A stretch of 64,000 nt of DNA from Flavobacterium tructae (GTDB lineage: Bacteria > Bacteroidota > Bacteroidia > Flavobacteriales > Flavobacteriaceae), in NCBI RefSeq assembly GCF_002217475.1, contig NZ_MUHH01000011.1, forward strand, positions 1 through 64,000. Reading direction: 5' to 3'. The translations under genes were made by a program, and so were the position numbers. Each line of letters starts with the position of its first letter. Within the stretch, counting starts at the first letter, position 1. This document shows positions 52,066 to 61,662 of this stretch, piece by piece. The notes below the pieces were generated by a model that worked only from the letters and a program-made list of their open reading frames with translations, made no database searches and was not told where the DNA came from.

Positions 52066-54462
52066 TTAAAACTTATACGTTACCCCCACTCTAAAGTTTC
52101 TTGGCGCTTCTGTTTGCCAATAGTAAGCAGAAAGCCACTCATAGTAAGATCCGCTGTAAAGGTATTTATCCAAAATGTTAAAGACGTTGGCAGTAACTTT
52201 AAACTTTCCGGTTTCATAAGATAACCCTCCATCCAGTTTAAAATAGTTTGGTAAGCTTATAGCTCCTACACTCCAACTGTCTGTCTGACGGCCCGCAAGA
52301 TAAGTCCCTCCTATAGAAGCTCCTAATCCTTTTAACTTTCCGCTTTGAATGCTGTAGTTCAACCACGCATTTGCAGTATGTTTGGCAAAGCCCGGTACTA
52401 CTGAACCAACTACAATAGTTTTAACTACTGAACTTGTAACTACAGATTCTGTAAAAGCATAATTGGCAATAAGGTTAAGTCCGTCTAATAATTTTCCTCT
52501 TACGTCAAATTCAACACCCTGTGCTCTTTTCTCTCCCAAAACAATTTTATAAACATCATTTGGTCCATTTTTAGGATCAGAAGTAAGCTCATTTTGTTTT
52601 ACGATACGATAAGCCGACAATGTAGTACTCCATGATCCGTCAAACCAATCTTTCTTAACCCCAAATTCCAAATTATTTCCTGTAAGTGGTTTTACCTGAT
52701 CCCCATTTTGAATAATTCCGGATTGTGGTATAAAAGCCTGATCGTATAAACCATATACAGCCAGATTATCAGTCACAGAATAACTAGCTCCCACACGTGG
52801 CGTAATATGACTGTCAGATTCATCCGTTCCCCAACTGTTTTGACTAATCCAGGTGTATCGTGCCGCAAGAGTCAATCTCAACCTGTTTTCAAAAAAACCT
52901 AACTCATCCTGAATGTAACCTGCAGCGTATTTTTGTCCTAGTCTACCTCCAATTCCGGCTCTAACAGAAAGCGGTGTTGCACGATCAAAAGCCGGAAAAC
53001 CATTAGAAGGTGTACCATAATTTGGATGGTAAACATTAAATGGATTCGCTGCCGTATCAAGATCATGAGACTGTCCCCAATCTGCCATATAATCTTTATT
53101 CCCCAAATCTACACCACTTAGTATTTTATGCGTAACAGCTCCTGTATTGAACTTCCCATTTACGAATACCTGACCTAAATACATATTACTTTCTGCATCC
53201 CAGATACCCACATTTCTAATAATGTTGCCTTTACCAAGGGTATTTTCACTGGAGCCAACGCTGGCAGGCCATGAACTGTATCCTTGCTGAATGTACTTGA
53301 AATAAGAAGTTTGTGCTGTTAGTTTCCAGTTATCATCAAACTTATGCTCAAACATAAAATACCCGCTATGGTCCTGAATATTAGTATCCGGAATACCAGG
53401 CTGTGTCAGAGTAAATCCAACCGGTAAAGTGGCATATCCATCAGATTTAGGTCCAAACACATAATAAGAACCTACCTCAGTCATGTTGGCATATTGAAAA
53501 TTATACTCCGCCGTAATTTTTGTTTTATCATCAATCTGGTAGGTAAGTACCGGAGCAATTACATAACGGTTATTGTGTTCAAAGGAACGGTGCGAACCTC
53601 TGTTTTGGGCTGCAGCATTAAAACGGTACAATAACTTTCCTTTTTTGTCCAATTTACCGTCAAGATCAATACTCGCTCTGTAAAAATCATAACTTCCCGC
53701 AATTACAGAAGCTTCACCCTTTGTCATTCCGGTTGGTTTCTTAGTTACCACATTGTACAATCCGCTTGGATCACCGCTGGAAAGCATAAATCCTGCCGGT
53801 CCTTTTACAAACTCGATATGATCTACAAAACTCATGTCTTCCGTAAGTGGCCCCCAGAAAGAAGTAACTACATTAAAACCATTACGGAACGCCTGAACCT
53901 GCGAACCACGCATTTTTATATTGGTGTACAAATCTCCCCAATGTTCGGAGCGTACAGCGCCACTCACATTTCGGATTACTCCGTCACTCATACTCACAAT
54001 CTGCTGATCTTTTAATGTCTGACCGCTCACAATCTGAATATTCTGGGGAATTTCTAATACTGGTGTTTGAAGACGTAAAGATAAAGAAGGCTTGTCTTGC
54101 TTGTATTTGTTTTTAGTAATCACCACTTCGTCCAAATCTTCCTGGCTCTCCGCAAGCATGAAATTTTTAGTTGTCGTTTGCTTTGATGTCACTGTAATTC
54201 TGTCTTCAACGGGACGAATTCCAACTGCACTGATGCTGATGGTATAACTGGCAGGCTTAACATTTTTAATTTCGTACTGTCCGTGTTCGTTCGTTATAGC
54301 ACTGTATCTTGTTCCTTTAAGAGCAACAGAAACACCTTCTGCCGGTACATTTCCCGTTAAAGAAACCCTTCCGGTTATTTTTCCGTTTTCCTGCCCCATC
54401 ATCACTAATGAGTTTAGAAAAATCAGAAAAAATAAAACTTTTTTTATTCTCATGGTATTCAT
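52066..54462 (-). CDS. TonB-dependent siderophore-type receptor
   Basis: 798-residue receptor. Signal peptide to about 23 (LVMMGQ), carboxypeptidase-like domain (about 28-110, ITGRVSLTGNVPAEGVSVAL), then plug (about 125-235: LRLQTPVLEIPQNIQIVSGQTLKDQQIVSMSDGVIRNVSG, the siderophore-receptor signature IEFVKGPAGFMLSSGDPSGLYNVVTKKP), and a barrel ending RVGVTYKF with terminal Phe. The FpvA/FhuA-like plug points to ferric-siderophore uptake; the ligand is unknown. It is divergent from a thiolase gene and has a well-formed promoter. Confidence 0.94.
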   Translation of the reverse strand: MNTMRIKKVLFFLIFLNSLVMMGQENGKITGRVSLTGNVPAEGVSVALKGTRYSAITNEHGQYEIKNVKPASYTISISAVGIRPVEDRITVTSKQTTTKNFMLAESQEDLDEVVITKNKYKQDKPSLSLRLQTPVLEIPQNIQIVSGQTLKDQQIVSMSDGVIRNVSGAVRSEHWGDLYTNIKMRGSQVQAFRNGFNVVTSFWGPLTEDMSFVDHIEFVKGPAGFMLSSGDPSGLYNVVTKKPTGMTKGEASVIAGSYDFYRASIDLDGKLDKKGKLLYRFNAAAQNRGSHRSFEHNNRYVIAPVLTYQIDDKTKITAEYNFQYANMTEVGSYYVFGPKSDGYATLPVGFTLTQPGIPDTNIQDHSGYFMFEHKFDDNWKLTAQTSYFKYIQQGYSSWPASVGSSENTLGKGNIIRNVGIWDAESNMYLGQVFVNGKFNTGAVTHKILSGVDLGNKDYMADWGQSHDLDTAANPFNVYHPNYGTPSNGFPAFDRATPLSVRAGIGGRLGQKYAAGYIQDELGFFENRLRLTLAARYTWISQNSWGTDESDSHITPRVGASYSVTDNLAVYGLYDQAFIPQSGIIQNGDQVKPLTGNNLEFGVKKDWFDGSWSTTLSAYRIVKQNELTSDPKNGPNDVYKIVLGEKRAQGVEFDVRGKLLDGLNLIANYAFTESVVTSSVVKTIVVGSVVPGFAKHTANAWLNYSIQSGKLKGLGASIGGTYLAGRQTDSWSVGAISLPNYFKLDGGLSYETGKFKVTANVFNILDKYLYSGSYYEWLSAYYWQTEAPRNFRVGVTYKF

Positions 54463-54492
54463 AATTATTTGTATTGGTTTTTATTTCGCTGG

Positions 54493-54523
54493 CAAAAGTA
54501 AGGGCTAAAACATCGTTTTGCAA
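54493..54523 (-). promoter_or_regulatory. Promoter of the siderophore-type receptor
   Basis: Minus strand TTG, 20 nt, TACTTTTG (54493-54500), 31 bp before the start codon. Confidence 0.75.
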
Positions 54524-54663
54524 ATTATTTTTAATTATTCTAAATAAATATAATTCAAAATCAAATCGTTAAATGCAATGGCAAGACCTATTATTTTAGA
54601 TTTTAAATCCTTCAATAGTAAATAACTCTGCTTATCTTTAAGGACAAAAACACCACCTGAGTT

Positions 54664-55944
54664 ATGAATCACACAAACACAATCAAAAAAGTAGCTATTG
54701 TGGGATACAACCGTATTCCGTTTGCAAGAGCTAATACCGCCTACGCCGAAGTTGGAAATCAACAAATGATGACCGCCGCTCTCGATGGTCTTGTAACCAA
54801 ATACAATCTGAAAGGAAAATTAATCGGTGAAGTTGCCGGAGGGGCCGTAATCAAACATACTTACGACAATAATCTAATGAGGGAATGTGTCCTGAGAACA
54901 ACACTCGATCCCGCTACTCCTGCCTGCGATTTGCAACAGGCTTGTGATACCGGAATCGAAAGTGCCATTTATATCGCTAATAAAATTGCATTGGGACAAA
55001 TTGAATGCGGAATTGCCGGAGGTGTTGATTCTATAAGCGATATTCCGATGGCGGTGAGCGACAAACTTCGGAAAATTCTACTCCATGCCAGAAATGCAAA
55101 ATCAATTACTGAAAAAATAAAGTTCTTTTTAAAAATTCGACCTGGAGATTTGGCTCCGCTGGTTCCCAAAAATGAAGAAGTTCAAACCGGACTTTCAATG
55201 GGAGGCCACACCGAAATCACTGCCAAACATTACAAAATCTCTCGCGAAGATCAGGACAACTTTGCACTTAAAAGTCATCTCAATATGGCGAAAGCCTATG
55301 ATGATGGCTTTTTTAACGATATGATTACCCCCTTCAACGGACTTGACCGGGACAATAATTTAAGAAAAGACAGCACGCTGGAAAAATTGGCCAAGCTAAA
55401 ACCAGCCTTTGACAAAATCAATGGAACTTTAACGGCAGGAAATTCAACTCCGCTAACGGATGGCGCTTCCTGCATTCTTTTAGCCAGTGAGGAATGGGCA
55501 AAAGAACACGATCTGCCCATTTTAGCTTACATCACCTTTGCTGAAATTGCTGCCATCGAATATGTCAAAAATCAGCAGAATCTTCTATTGGCTCCTTTGT
55601 TTGCTGTCAGTCGCATGCTTGATAAAGCAGGTTTGACCTTACAGGATTTTGATTATTATGAAATTCACGAAGCTTTTGCCGCTCAGGTTTTAGCCACTCT
55701 GAAAATCTGGGAAAGTCCTGAGCTAAGTGCTCAAATTGGACTTCCTAAAACCCTCGGAGCAATCGATCGCGAAAAACTAAATGTGAAAGGAAGCAGTCTC
55801 GCAGCAGCACATCCTTTTGCTGCCACGGGAGGTCGTATCATTGGTGTTATGGCTAAACTGTTAAACGAAAAAGGGTCCGGACGTGGGCTGATTTCCATCT
55901 GTGCCGCCGGAGGACAAGGCGTGACCATGATAATCGAAAAGTAA
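54664..55944 (+). CDS. Acetyl-CoA C-acyltransferase (thiolase, FadI-like)
   Basis: 426-residue thiolase that cleaves or forms 3-ketoacyl-CoA. Catalytic residues: nucleophile C94 (LQQACDTGIESA), H335 (YEIHEAFAAQ), H383 (AAAHPFAATGGR) and C413 (ICAAGGQG). The length and the HPFAATG loop place it nearer FadI-type thiolases than the usual 390-residue acetoacetyl-CoA thiolases. No other beta-oxidation gene is in the window, so pathway context is missing. It is monocistronic and ends at a hairpin. Confidence 0.93.
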   Translation: MNHTNTIKKVAIVGYNRIPFARANTAYAEVGNQQMMTAALDGLVTKYNLKGKLIGEVAGGAVIKHTYDNNLMRECVLRTTLDPATPACDLQQACDTGIESAIYIANKIALGQIECGIAGGVDSISDIPMAVSDKLRKILLHARNAKSITEKIKFFLKIRPGDLAPLVPKNEEVQTGLSMGGHTEITAKHYKISREDQDNFALKSHLNMAKAYDDGFFNDMITPFNGLDRDNNLRKDSTLEKLAKLKPAFDKINGTLTAGNSTPLTDGASCILLASEEWAKEHDLPILAYITFAEIAAIEYVKNQQNLLLAPLFAVSRMLDKAGLTLQDFDYYEIHEAFAAQVLATLKIWESPELSAQIGLPKTLGAIDREKLNVKGSSLAAAHPFAATGGRIIGVMAKLLNEKGSGRGLISICAAGGQGVTMIIEK

Positions 55945-55968
55945 TTAATTCCTATCGTTGTAAGCAAC

Positions 55969-56002
55969 AAACCGGACAGGTTTTAAAAAACTGTCCGGTT
56001 TA
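55969..56002. terminator. CCGGACAGGTTT hairpin, copy 4, after the thiolase gene
   Basis: AAACCGGACAG(G)TTTT and AAAACTGTCCGGTTT form a long stem 25 bp after the thiolase stop, followed by a T-rich stretch. A variant of the 14811/15025/51981 repeat in which CCGACAGG reads CCGGACAGG. Confidence 0.8.
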
Positions 56003-56091
56003 TTATTTTAAAAAATCAAAACTGTAACAAAATCGAAAAAAAAGTCTCTATAGTATAAAAAATGCTAATCCATTAATCCAAACATTGCTAT

Positions 56092-57192
56092 ATGAGAACT
56101 TTAAAACTTATCACTTTACTCATTTTCACTTTCTTTTCATTTTCGAAAGTAAATGCTCAGACCACTCCAAACGACAGTATAAAACTGGATTACACTAAAA
56201 TTTACTCGTTGGCTTTAGATGGCAATCCAAAATCAGCTTTGCCGCTATTGGAAATCGATACCAATAAAAAAATAGCTGATAAAGACTTAAAATTCAAAAC
56301 CAACTTTGAAAACCGATTTAAGTTTACAGAAGACAAAAGTGATTTTCTGGAAACCCGAAAATCAAAAATAGATCAGCTATTAAAGATATACAGAGATTAC
56401 TGGCGTTTCTCTTTCCTGAACAAAGAAAAGAAAACCGATACACTGATCCTGAAAAACGTTTCGAATTTTCTTAAAACGAATTTCCCGTCTGCCAAAAACC
56501 TAACGCTTAACGAAGACAGCATCAATGTGTATCAAAAAAAATACATCGCAAGTTTAGGCTATCATACTACCGGATTTGGAAAAACAGGAGGTTTATATGA
56601 CTTACTGGTTTGGAAAACAGAAAAAGACACCATCTATAAAGTTACCTATGATGGAAAAGAAACTCCAATTAAAATCTATTTTATGGATGATTTTGTCACC
56701 CTGGGCTGGAGCGAATATGCTACTCTGGGACGCTATTATCCTGCGGGCTGGGCTACAAAAGAAGCTTTGTTTTGCGTAAAAAAAGCCTATGACTTAAAAT
56801 CCGAAAACTTTAGAGTAAGCTACATTGGTCACGAAGGAAGGCACTTTGCCGACTATAAACTATTCCCAAAATTAAAAGGGGTTGGTTCTGCCGATCTGGA
56901 ATACAGAGGTAAATTAACTGAAGTTTCTCTTTATTCTCAGGAAGGTCTGATGAAACGATTGCAGTTTTTTATCAATACCGGAAACTATGATAGCGATAAT
57001 GGCCATTCAATAGCCGCTTATTGTGTGATAAGAGATTTATCAAGAGTTTTATTTGGAAACGATTTCGAAAAGGACATCAACAAATGGAAAGCAATTCCGG
57101 CAAGCAAAATAAATGAAGCTGCTGCTAAACTTTTGGCCGAAAACACAAAAGCACTTGAGAAAATCCCGAATGTAGAGAAATTCATCAAATAG
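56092..57192 (+). CDS. Secreted protein with HEGRH zincin-like motif
   Basis: Not a named family to me. 366 residues with a signal peptide (MRTLKLITLLIFTFFSFSKVNAQ). The C-terminal half carries YIGHEGRHFADYKLFPKL: H247, E248 and H251 form HExxH, the zinc-binding helix of metallopeptidases. Acidic candidates for a third ligand lie 20-30 residues on (SADLEYRGKLTEVSLY). A putative secreted zinc peptidase, but without the family's other hallmarks I cannot assign a clan. It stands alone, between a hairpin and the sdh genes. Confidence 0.8.
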   Translation: MRTLKLITLLIFTFFSFSKVNAQTTPNDSIKLDYTKIYSLALDGNPKSALPLLEIDTNKKIADKDLKFKTNFENRFKFTEDKSDFLETRKSKIDQLLKIYRDYWRFSFLNKEKKTDTLILKNVSNFLKTNFPSAKNLTLNEDSINVYQKKYIASLGYHTTGFGKTGGLYDLLVWKTEKDTIYKVTYDGKETPIKIYFMDDFVTLGWSEYATLGRYYPAGWATKEALFCVKKAYDLKSENFRVSYIGHEGRHFADYKLFPKLKGVGSADLEYRGKLTEVSLYSQEGLMKRLQFFINTGNYDSDNGHSIAAYCVIRDLSRVLFGNDFEKDINKWKAIPASKINEAAAKLLAENTKALEKIPNVEKFIK

Positions 57193-57220
57193 TACTTACA
57201 TAAGATATGAAAAGCATTAA

Positions 57221-57357
57221 ACACATAGAAACATAGATTTGAATTCTAAAGAGAGGGTACAAAAGACAAAAACATTTCTTTCGTCCCGATGCATCGGGAC
57301 ATTTTATTTAAAGTGCAACGTCTTCTGTTCCGTTCGAAAACCTATGTCTCTATGTGT
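57221..57357. repeat. Inverted repeat with ACACATAGAAACATAG arms, left of sdhAB
   Basis: Arms at 57221-57236 and 57342-57357 (15 of 16 paired). Inside is an 18-bp perfect palindrome GTCCCGATGCATCGGGAC (57283-57300). The same family occurs at 60277-60410. The remaining gap to sdhA (57358-57579) has no gene and in particular no cytochrome b. Confidence 0.88.
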
Positions 57358-57579
57358 TAAAATAAAACCACAGAAATAAACCCAAAACCAGAAAATCAGC
57401 TAAAACACTTTAAACCAACATACTAAACTCACAACCTAATTGTTTTTGAATTGTAATAAACAGTTCAAATAATAGTTTTTTCTTTACAAAAAATCATTTT
57501 TTTATAGTAAATTAGACCTCCTTTTAAATCAAGTCACTTATAAAATTTGTGTATAAATTCATTTTAAACTAAAATAAAA

Positions 57580-59490
57580 ATGATTGACTCCAAAATACCC
57601 GAAGGTCCACTAGCCGATAAATGGAATAATTACAAAGCAAAAGCAAAGCTTGTAAATCCAGCCAACAGAAAAAAACTGAACGTTATTGTTGTTGGAACCG
57701 GACTTGCAGGTGCTTCCTGCGCAGCATCTCTGGCTGAACAGGGTTATAATATTCAATCATTTTGTTTTCAGGATTCTGCCCGACGTGCCCACTCTGTGGC
57801 AGCACAAGGAGGAGTTAACGCTGCAAAAAACTACAAAAACGATGGCGACAGTACTTTCAGAATGTTTTATGATACCATCAAAGGTGGTGATTTCAGATCG
57901 CGGGAAGCCAATGTATATCGTTTGGCTGAATGTTCCGCACATTTGATCGACCATGCTGTGGCGCAAGGCGTTCCTTTTGCCAGAGAATATGCCGGATATT
58001 TAAACAACAGATCTTTTGGAGGTGTTCAGGTTTCGAGAACCTTCTACGCACGCGGACAAACCGGTCAGCAGCTTTTATTAGGTGCATATCAGGGATTGTT
58101 GCGTCAGGTATCCTTAGGAAAAGTAACGATGCACACCCGTCATGAAATGCTGGAATTAGTAATTATTGACGGAAAAGCAAAAGGCATTATAGCCCGAAAT
58201 CTCGAAACAGGAGCTTTAGAACGTCATGTTGCCGATGCAGTTGTACTGGCTTCGGGAGGCTACGGAAAAGTATATTATCTTTCTACACTGGCTATGGGCT
58301 GCAATAGTTCTGCCATCTGGCGAGCACATAAAAAAGGCGCTTATATGGCCGGAGTAAGCTGGATTCAGTTCCACCCTACCTCACTTCCACAACACGGAGC
58401 CAACCAATCTAAACTCACTTTAATGTCAGAATCATTGCGGAACGATGGTCGGATCTGGGTTCCGAAAAAAGCCGAGGACGCACGAAATCCCAATACCATT
58501 CCCGAAGAAGAACGTGATTATTATCTCGAACGTCGTTACCCCTCTTTTGGAAATCTGGCACCACGTGATATTTCATCGCGGGCGGCTAAGGAACGGATTG
58601 ATGCCGGACATGGTGTCGGACCAATGAAAAACGCTATTTATCTCGACTTTTCAGATGCTATAAAAGCACAGGGGAAAAATACTATTGAAGCCAAATACAG
58701 TAATTTGTTCGCCATGTATGAAAAAATTACCGGTATCAACGCTTACAAAGAACCTATGCTAATTTCTCCCGCTGCCCATTTTACTATGGGTGGACTTTGG
58801 GTCGATTATGAATTAATGACCAGTATTCCCGGGCTATTTGCTTTGGGGGAAGCCAATTTTGCCGATCATGGCGCTAACAGACTCGGAGCGAATTCTTTGC
58901 TTCAGGCTTGCGTAGACGGCTATTTTATTGCTCCGTATACGATTCCGAATTATTTGGCAGGAGAATTAAACGCTCCAAAAGCAACCATCGACCACCCCGC
59001 TTTTGAAGAAGCCGAAAAATCCGTGAGAATGCAGCTCGATCGTTTTTTAAATAGCAAAGGCACCCTTTCAACCGATCACTTTCATAAAAAAATTGGACGA
59101 TTACTTTATGAAAAATGCGGTCTTTCGAGAAGCAAAGAAAAACTGGAAGAAGCCATTGAAGATATAAAAGCCCTGAAAGCTTCTTTTGAAAAAGATTTAC
59201 TGATTACCGGAGATGATACCTTAAACAGTGAACTCGAAAAAGCCGGAAGAATTGCCGATTACATAGAGCTGGCCGAATTAATGTGTTACGATGCTTTACA
59301 AAGAGAAGAATCTTGTGGAGCTCACTTTCGCGAAGAATACCAAACTACCGATGGTGAAGCAGTTCGAAATGATAATGATTTCTGCTATGTTTCAGCATGG
59401 GAATGGAAAGGGGAAGCCAAACCGCCTGAATTGCACAAAGAACCTCTCGTATTTGAATCGGTTGAACTTGCAGTAAGAAGTTACAAATAA
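57580..59490 (+). CDS. sdhA: Succinate dehydrogenase/fumarate reductase flavoprotein subunit
   Basis: 636-residue FAD subunit of succinate:quinone oxidoreductase. FAD fold GTGLAGAS (39-46), covalent-FAD His H71 ([10 protein letters not shown]), and active-site residues H265 (FHPTSLP), R287 (ESLRNDGR), H400 (AAHFTMGG) and R434 (ANRLGAN) all present, so it should be catalytic. The sequence is of the class B (Bacteroidota/epsilon/Bacillus) type. In Bacteroidota the usual order is sdhC-sdhA-sdhB. Here no sdhC is found on either side. sdhB follows 17 bp downstream. Confidence 0.95.
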   Translation: MIDSKIPEGPLADKWNNYKAKAKLVNPANRKKLNVIVVGTGLAGASCAASLAEQGYNIQSFCFQDSARRAHSVAAQGGVNAAKNYKNDGDSTFRMFYDTIKGGDFRSREANVYRLAECSAHLIDHAVAQGVPFAREYAGYLNNRSFGGVQVSRTFYARGQTGQQLLLGAYQGLLRQVSLGKVTMHTRHEMLELVIIDGKAKGIIARNLETGALERHVADAVVLASGGYGKVYYLSTLAMGCNSSAIWRAHKKGAYMAGVSWIQFHPTSLPQHGANQSKLTLMSESLRNDGRIWVPKKAEDARNPNTIPEEERDYYLERRYPSFGNLAPRDISSRAAKERIDAGHGVGPMKNAIYLDFSDAIKAQGKNTIEAKYSNLFAMYEKITGINAYKEPMLISPAAHFTMGGLWVDYELMTSIPGLFALGEANFADHGANRLGANSLLQACVDGYFIAPYTIPNYLAGELNAPKATIDHPAFEEAEKSVRMQLDRFLNSKGTLSTDHFHKKIGRLLYEKCGLSRSKEKLEEAIEDIKALKASFEKDLLITGDDTLNSELEKAGRIADYIELAELMCYDALQREESCGAHFREEYQTTDGEAVRNDNDFCYVSAWEWKGEAKPPELHKEPLVFESVELAVRSYK

Positions 59491-59507
59491 TCAAAAGTTG
59501 AAGAAAC

Positions 59508-60254
59508 ATGAAACTTTCTCTTAAAATATGGCGGCAATCTGATAGTTCCTCTAAAGGAAAAATGACCGATTATGAGATAGATGCCGTTTCAGAACATATG
59601 TCTTTTCTGGAAATGCTCGATCTTTTGAATGAATCCTTAATTCAGAAAAAAGAACGTGTTATTGAATTTGATCACGATTGTCGGGAAGGAATATGCGGAC
59701 AATGCGGTGTGATGATCAACGGAAGAGCTCATGGTCCTCTAAAAAATACCACCACCTGTCAGCTCCACATGAGAAGTTTTAAAGATGGAGATACTATTTA
59801 TATTGAACCTTTTCGGGCAAAAGCTTTTCCTGTACTCAGAGACTTAAAAATCGATCGTTCGGCTTTTGACGCCATCATTGCATCCGGTGGTTTTATCGGA
59901 GCTTCAACAGGTCAGGCACCGGAAGCAAATAGCATTCCCATATCCTATGAAACCGCCGAAGCGTCTTTTGATGCGGCAGCCTGTATTGGGTGTGGTGCCT
60001 GCGTAGCCACCTGTAAAAATGCCAGTGCAGCCTTATTTACGGGTGCAAAAATCACCCATTTGGCTTTGTTGCCACAAGGACAAATCGAAGCTCAAAAAAG
60101 AGTACTGAGCATGGTAAGCCAAATGGATGCCGAGGGTTTTGGAAACTGCTCAGACACCAGGGCCTGCGAAATTGAATGTCCACAAGGTATTTCGATTCTT
60201 TCGATCGCCAAAATGAATGCCGAATATACCAAAGCTTTAATTTTTAAAAAATAA
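59508..60254 (+). CDS. sdhB: Succinate dehydrogenase/fumarate reductase iron-sulfur subunit
   Basis: 248-residue electron-transfer subunit. [2Fe-2S] cysteines C58, C63, C66 and C84; [4Fe-4S] set C159, C162, C165 (CIGCGACVATC) with C224; [3Fe-4S] set C169, C214, C220. All cluster ligands are intact. It passes electrons from FAD to quinone through a membrane anchor, whose gene is not in this window. Co-transcribed with sdhA. Confidence 0.95.
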   Translation: MKLSLKIWRQSDSSSKGKMTDYEIDAVSEHMSFLEMLDLLNESLIQKKERVIEFDHDCREGICGQCGVMINGRAHGPLKNTTTCQLHMRSFKDGDTIYIEPFRAKAFPVLRDLKIDRSAFDAIIASGGFIGASTGQAPEANSIPISYETAEASFDAAACIGCGACVATCKNASAALFTGAKITHLALLPQGQIEAQKRVLSMVSQMDAEGFGNCSDTRACEIECPQGISILSIAKMNAEYTKALIFKK

Positions 60255-60276
60255 TACATCAATCATTTAATAAAAT

Positions 60277-60410
60277 ACACATAGAAACATAGACTTATCA
60301 AACTCAGAAATATCATTTCATAAGTTGAAAATACAAGCAACAAACCATGCGGAAGAAATGTATTTCATTTTGAAACCTTTTTGCCCCATTATTTCTATGC
60401 TTCTATGTGT
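60277..60410. repeat. Inverted repeat with ACACATAGAAACATAG arms, right of sdhAB
   Basis: Arms at 60277-60292 and 60395-60410 (15 of 16 paired), the same element family as at 57221. The two copies bracket sdhAB exactly. Confidence 0.88.
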
Positions 60411-60440
60411 TTATTAAAATAAAATCGTCTTAAAAAAAAC

Positions 60441-60473
60441 AAACCCGACAAGTTTTTGAAACCTGTCAGGTTT
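60441..60473. terminator. CCGACAGGTTT-type hairpin, copy 5, between sdhB and dapB-like
   Basis: AAACCCGACAAGTTT pairs with AAACCTGTCAGGTTT with two mismatches that become G-U pairs when transcribed leftward. It is in terminator position for the convergent genes. Confidence 0.8.
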
Positions 60474-60484
60474 ACTTTATTAGA

Positions 60485-61234
60485 TCAGACAGTAAAATAA
60501 GGTGTTAAAATATCTTCAAAATTATACAGTCCCTTGGGTTTGTTTTTCAGATTTTCGGCAACAAAAACAACTCCGTTTCCAAATGCTTCCCTCGAGATTG
60601 ATTCATGAATTAAACGAACCGTCTGATATGGAAATCCAAATATAACCTCATGCTTACCTACTATTCCACCTGCCCTTACTGAGTTGATATTGTTTTTATC
60701 AAGTTCCAAAGCTTCCGCAATTTTAACCGCTGTTCCTGAAGTTCCTTCTTTCTTTTTAAAATGTTCTTCGTTTACTTCAATATCCACCCAGGGAGCAATT
60801 TTCTTTAAAAATTTAGCCGCAAAAAGCAGGTAATTAACCCCAAGCGTAATATTGGGCGACCAAAAGACCGTAGTTTTATGTGCCAGTTTCTTTAGTAACT
60901 GCAACTCTTTGTCTTTGTAATGAGAAATTGCCGAAATAATCTTAACCTTTCGCTTTGCAGCAACTTCTCCATAACTATAAATACCTTCATTGGAAGAAAA
61001 ATCAATAATAACATCAACAGGATGTTTGTCTAATAATTCTTCCATCGTCGTTTTAGAACTGGAGTAAATAACCCCTTGTTCTTCTGACGGAATGCCCAAA
61101 AACTCTGAAACAGATCTCTTTTCCAAAACCGTACTTTGTCTTAAAACCCATTCCAGGCAAAATTTATTGTTTTCCAGTAGTACAGTAGCTACTGATTTTC
61201 CAGTCTTTCCGAATCCTATTAAACCTATTTTCAT
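60485..61234 (-). CDS. dapB: DapB-family 4-hydroxy-tetrahydrodipicolinate reductase-like protein (divergent)
   Basis: 249-residue NAD(P)H-dependent reductase. N-terminal dinucleotide fold GLIGFGKTGKSVATVL (about 4-19). The DapB catalytic region reads DIEVNEEHFKKKEGTSGTAVKIAE. The catalytic His and Lys can be aligned, but the near-invariant DAPSGTA loop is altered to EGTSGTA and is one residue shorter. It may be a paralogue with changed function rather than the housekeeping lysine/diaminopimelate enzyme. Monocistronic, convergent with sdhB. Confidence 0.8.
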   Translation of the reverse strand: MKIGLIGFGKTGKSVATVLLENNKFCLEWVLRQSTVLEKRSVSEFLGIPSEEQGVIYSSSKTTMEELLDKHPVDVIIDFSSNEGIYSYGEVAAKRKVKIISAISHYKDKELQLLKKLAHKTTVFWSPNITLGVNYLLFAAKFLKKIAPWVDIEVNEEHFKKKEGTSGTAVKIAEALELDKNNINSVRAGGIVGKHEVIFGFPYQTVRLIHESISREAFGNGVVFVAENLKNKPKGLYNFEDILTPYFTV

Positions 61235-61590
61235 AATTCACTTTTTTATGAGCAGACTGCCCGTTTATAAAATTGACACTTTTGAAACTTCATGTCAAAT
61301 CAAAAATTCAATTATTAACTAAGCTGATAATTATCCTCTTCTAGTAAAAATAGAGATTATATGCCGAGATCACTAGCAATAACTTTCATAAGTAACGATA
61401 ATCGAACACGTTAACAGGAATACTACTGTAAAAATATTTTATAAGAAGCTCTAAAGACGTTTTTGGAATGATTGCCCGAAGAATATTAGTTTAGCTGTAT
61501 TTTTATGCATAATTAGGCTTTACAAAAAATTGAGAATTTGTTTTCCCAATAAAATAATAATCGATTCTGGCACATTTTTAAATAAGATAT
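61235..61590. other. Intergenic region, nothing recognised
   Basis: Non-coding gap between the DapB-like gene and the second small His/Cys gene, divergently arranged. Only short frames and no long hairpin. It ends at the promoter and palindrome of the next gene. Confidence 0.5.
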
Positions 61591-61610
61591 CTATATTTGC
61601 AACAACGTTG
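61591..61610 (+). promoter_or_regulatory. Promoter -7 element and palindromic operator of small His/Cys protein 2
   Basis: TATATTTG (61591-61598) runs straight into GCAACAACGTTGC (61598-61610), a 5+3+5 palindrome sharing 11 of 13 positions with the one upstream of copy 1. Its location over the transcription start fits repression. Confidence 0.6.
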
Positions 61611-61662
61611 CGTTAGTTTATAAGCTACCAAGTCCTTTAAAAATGGGCTTTTTCCATTAAGA

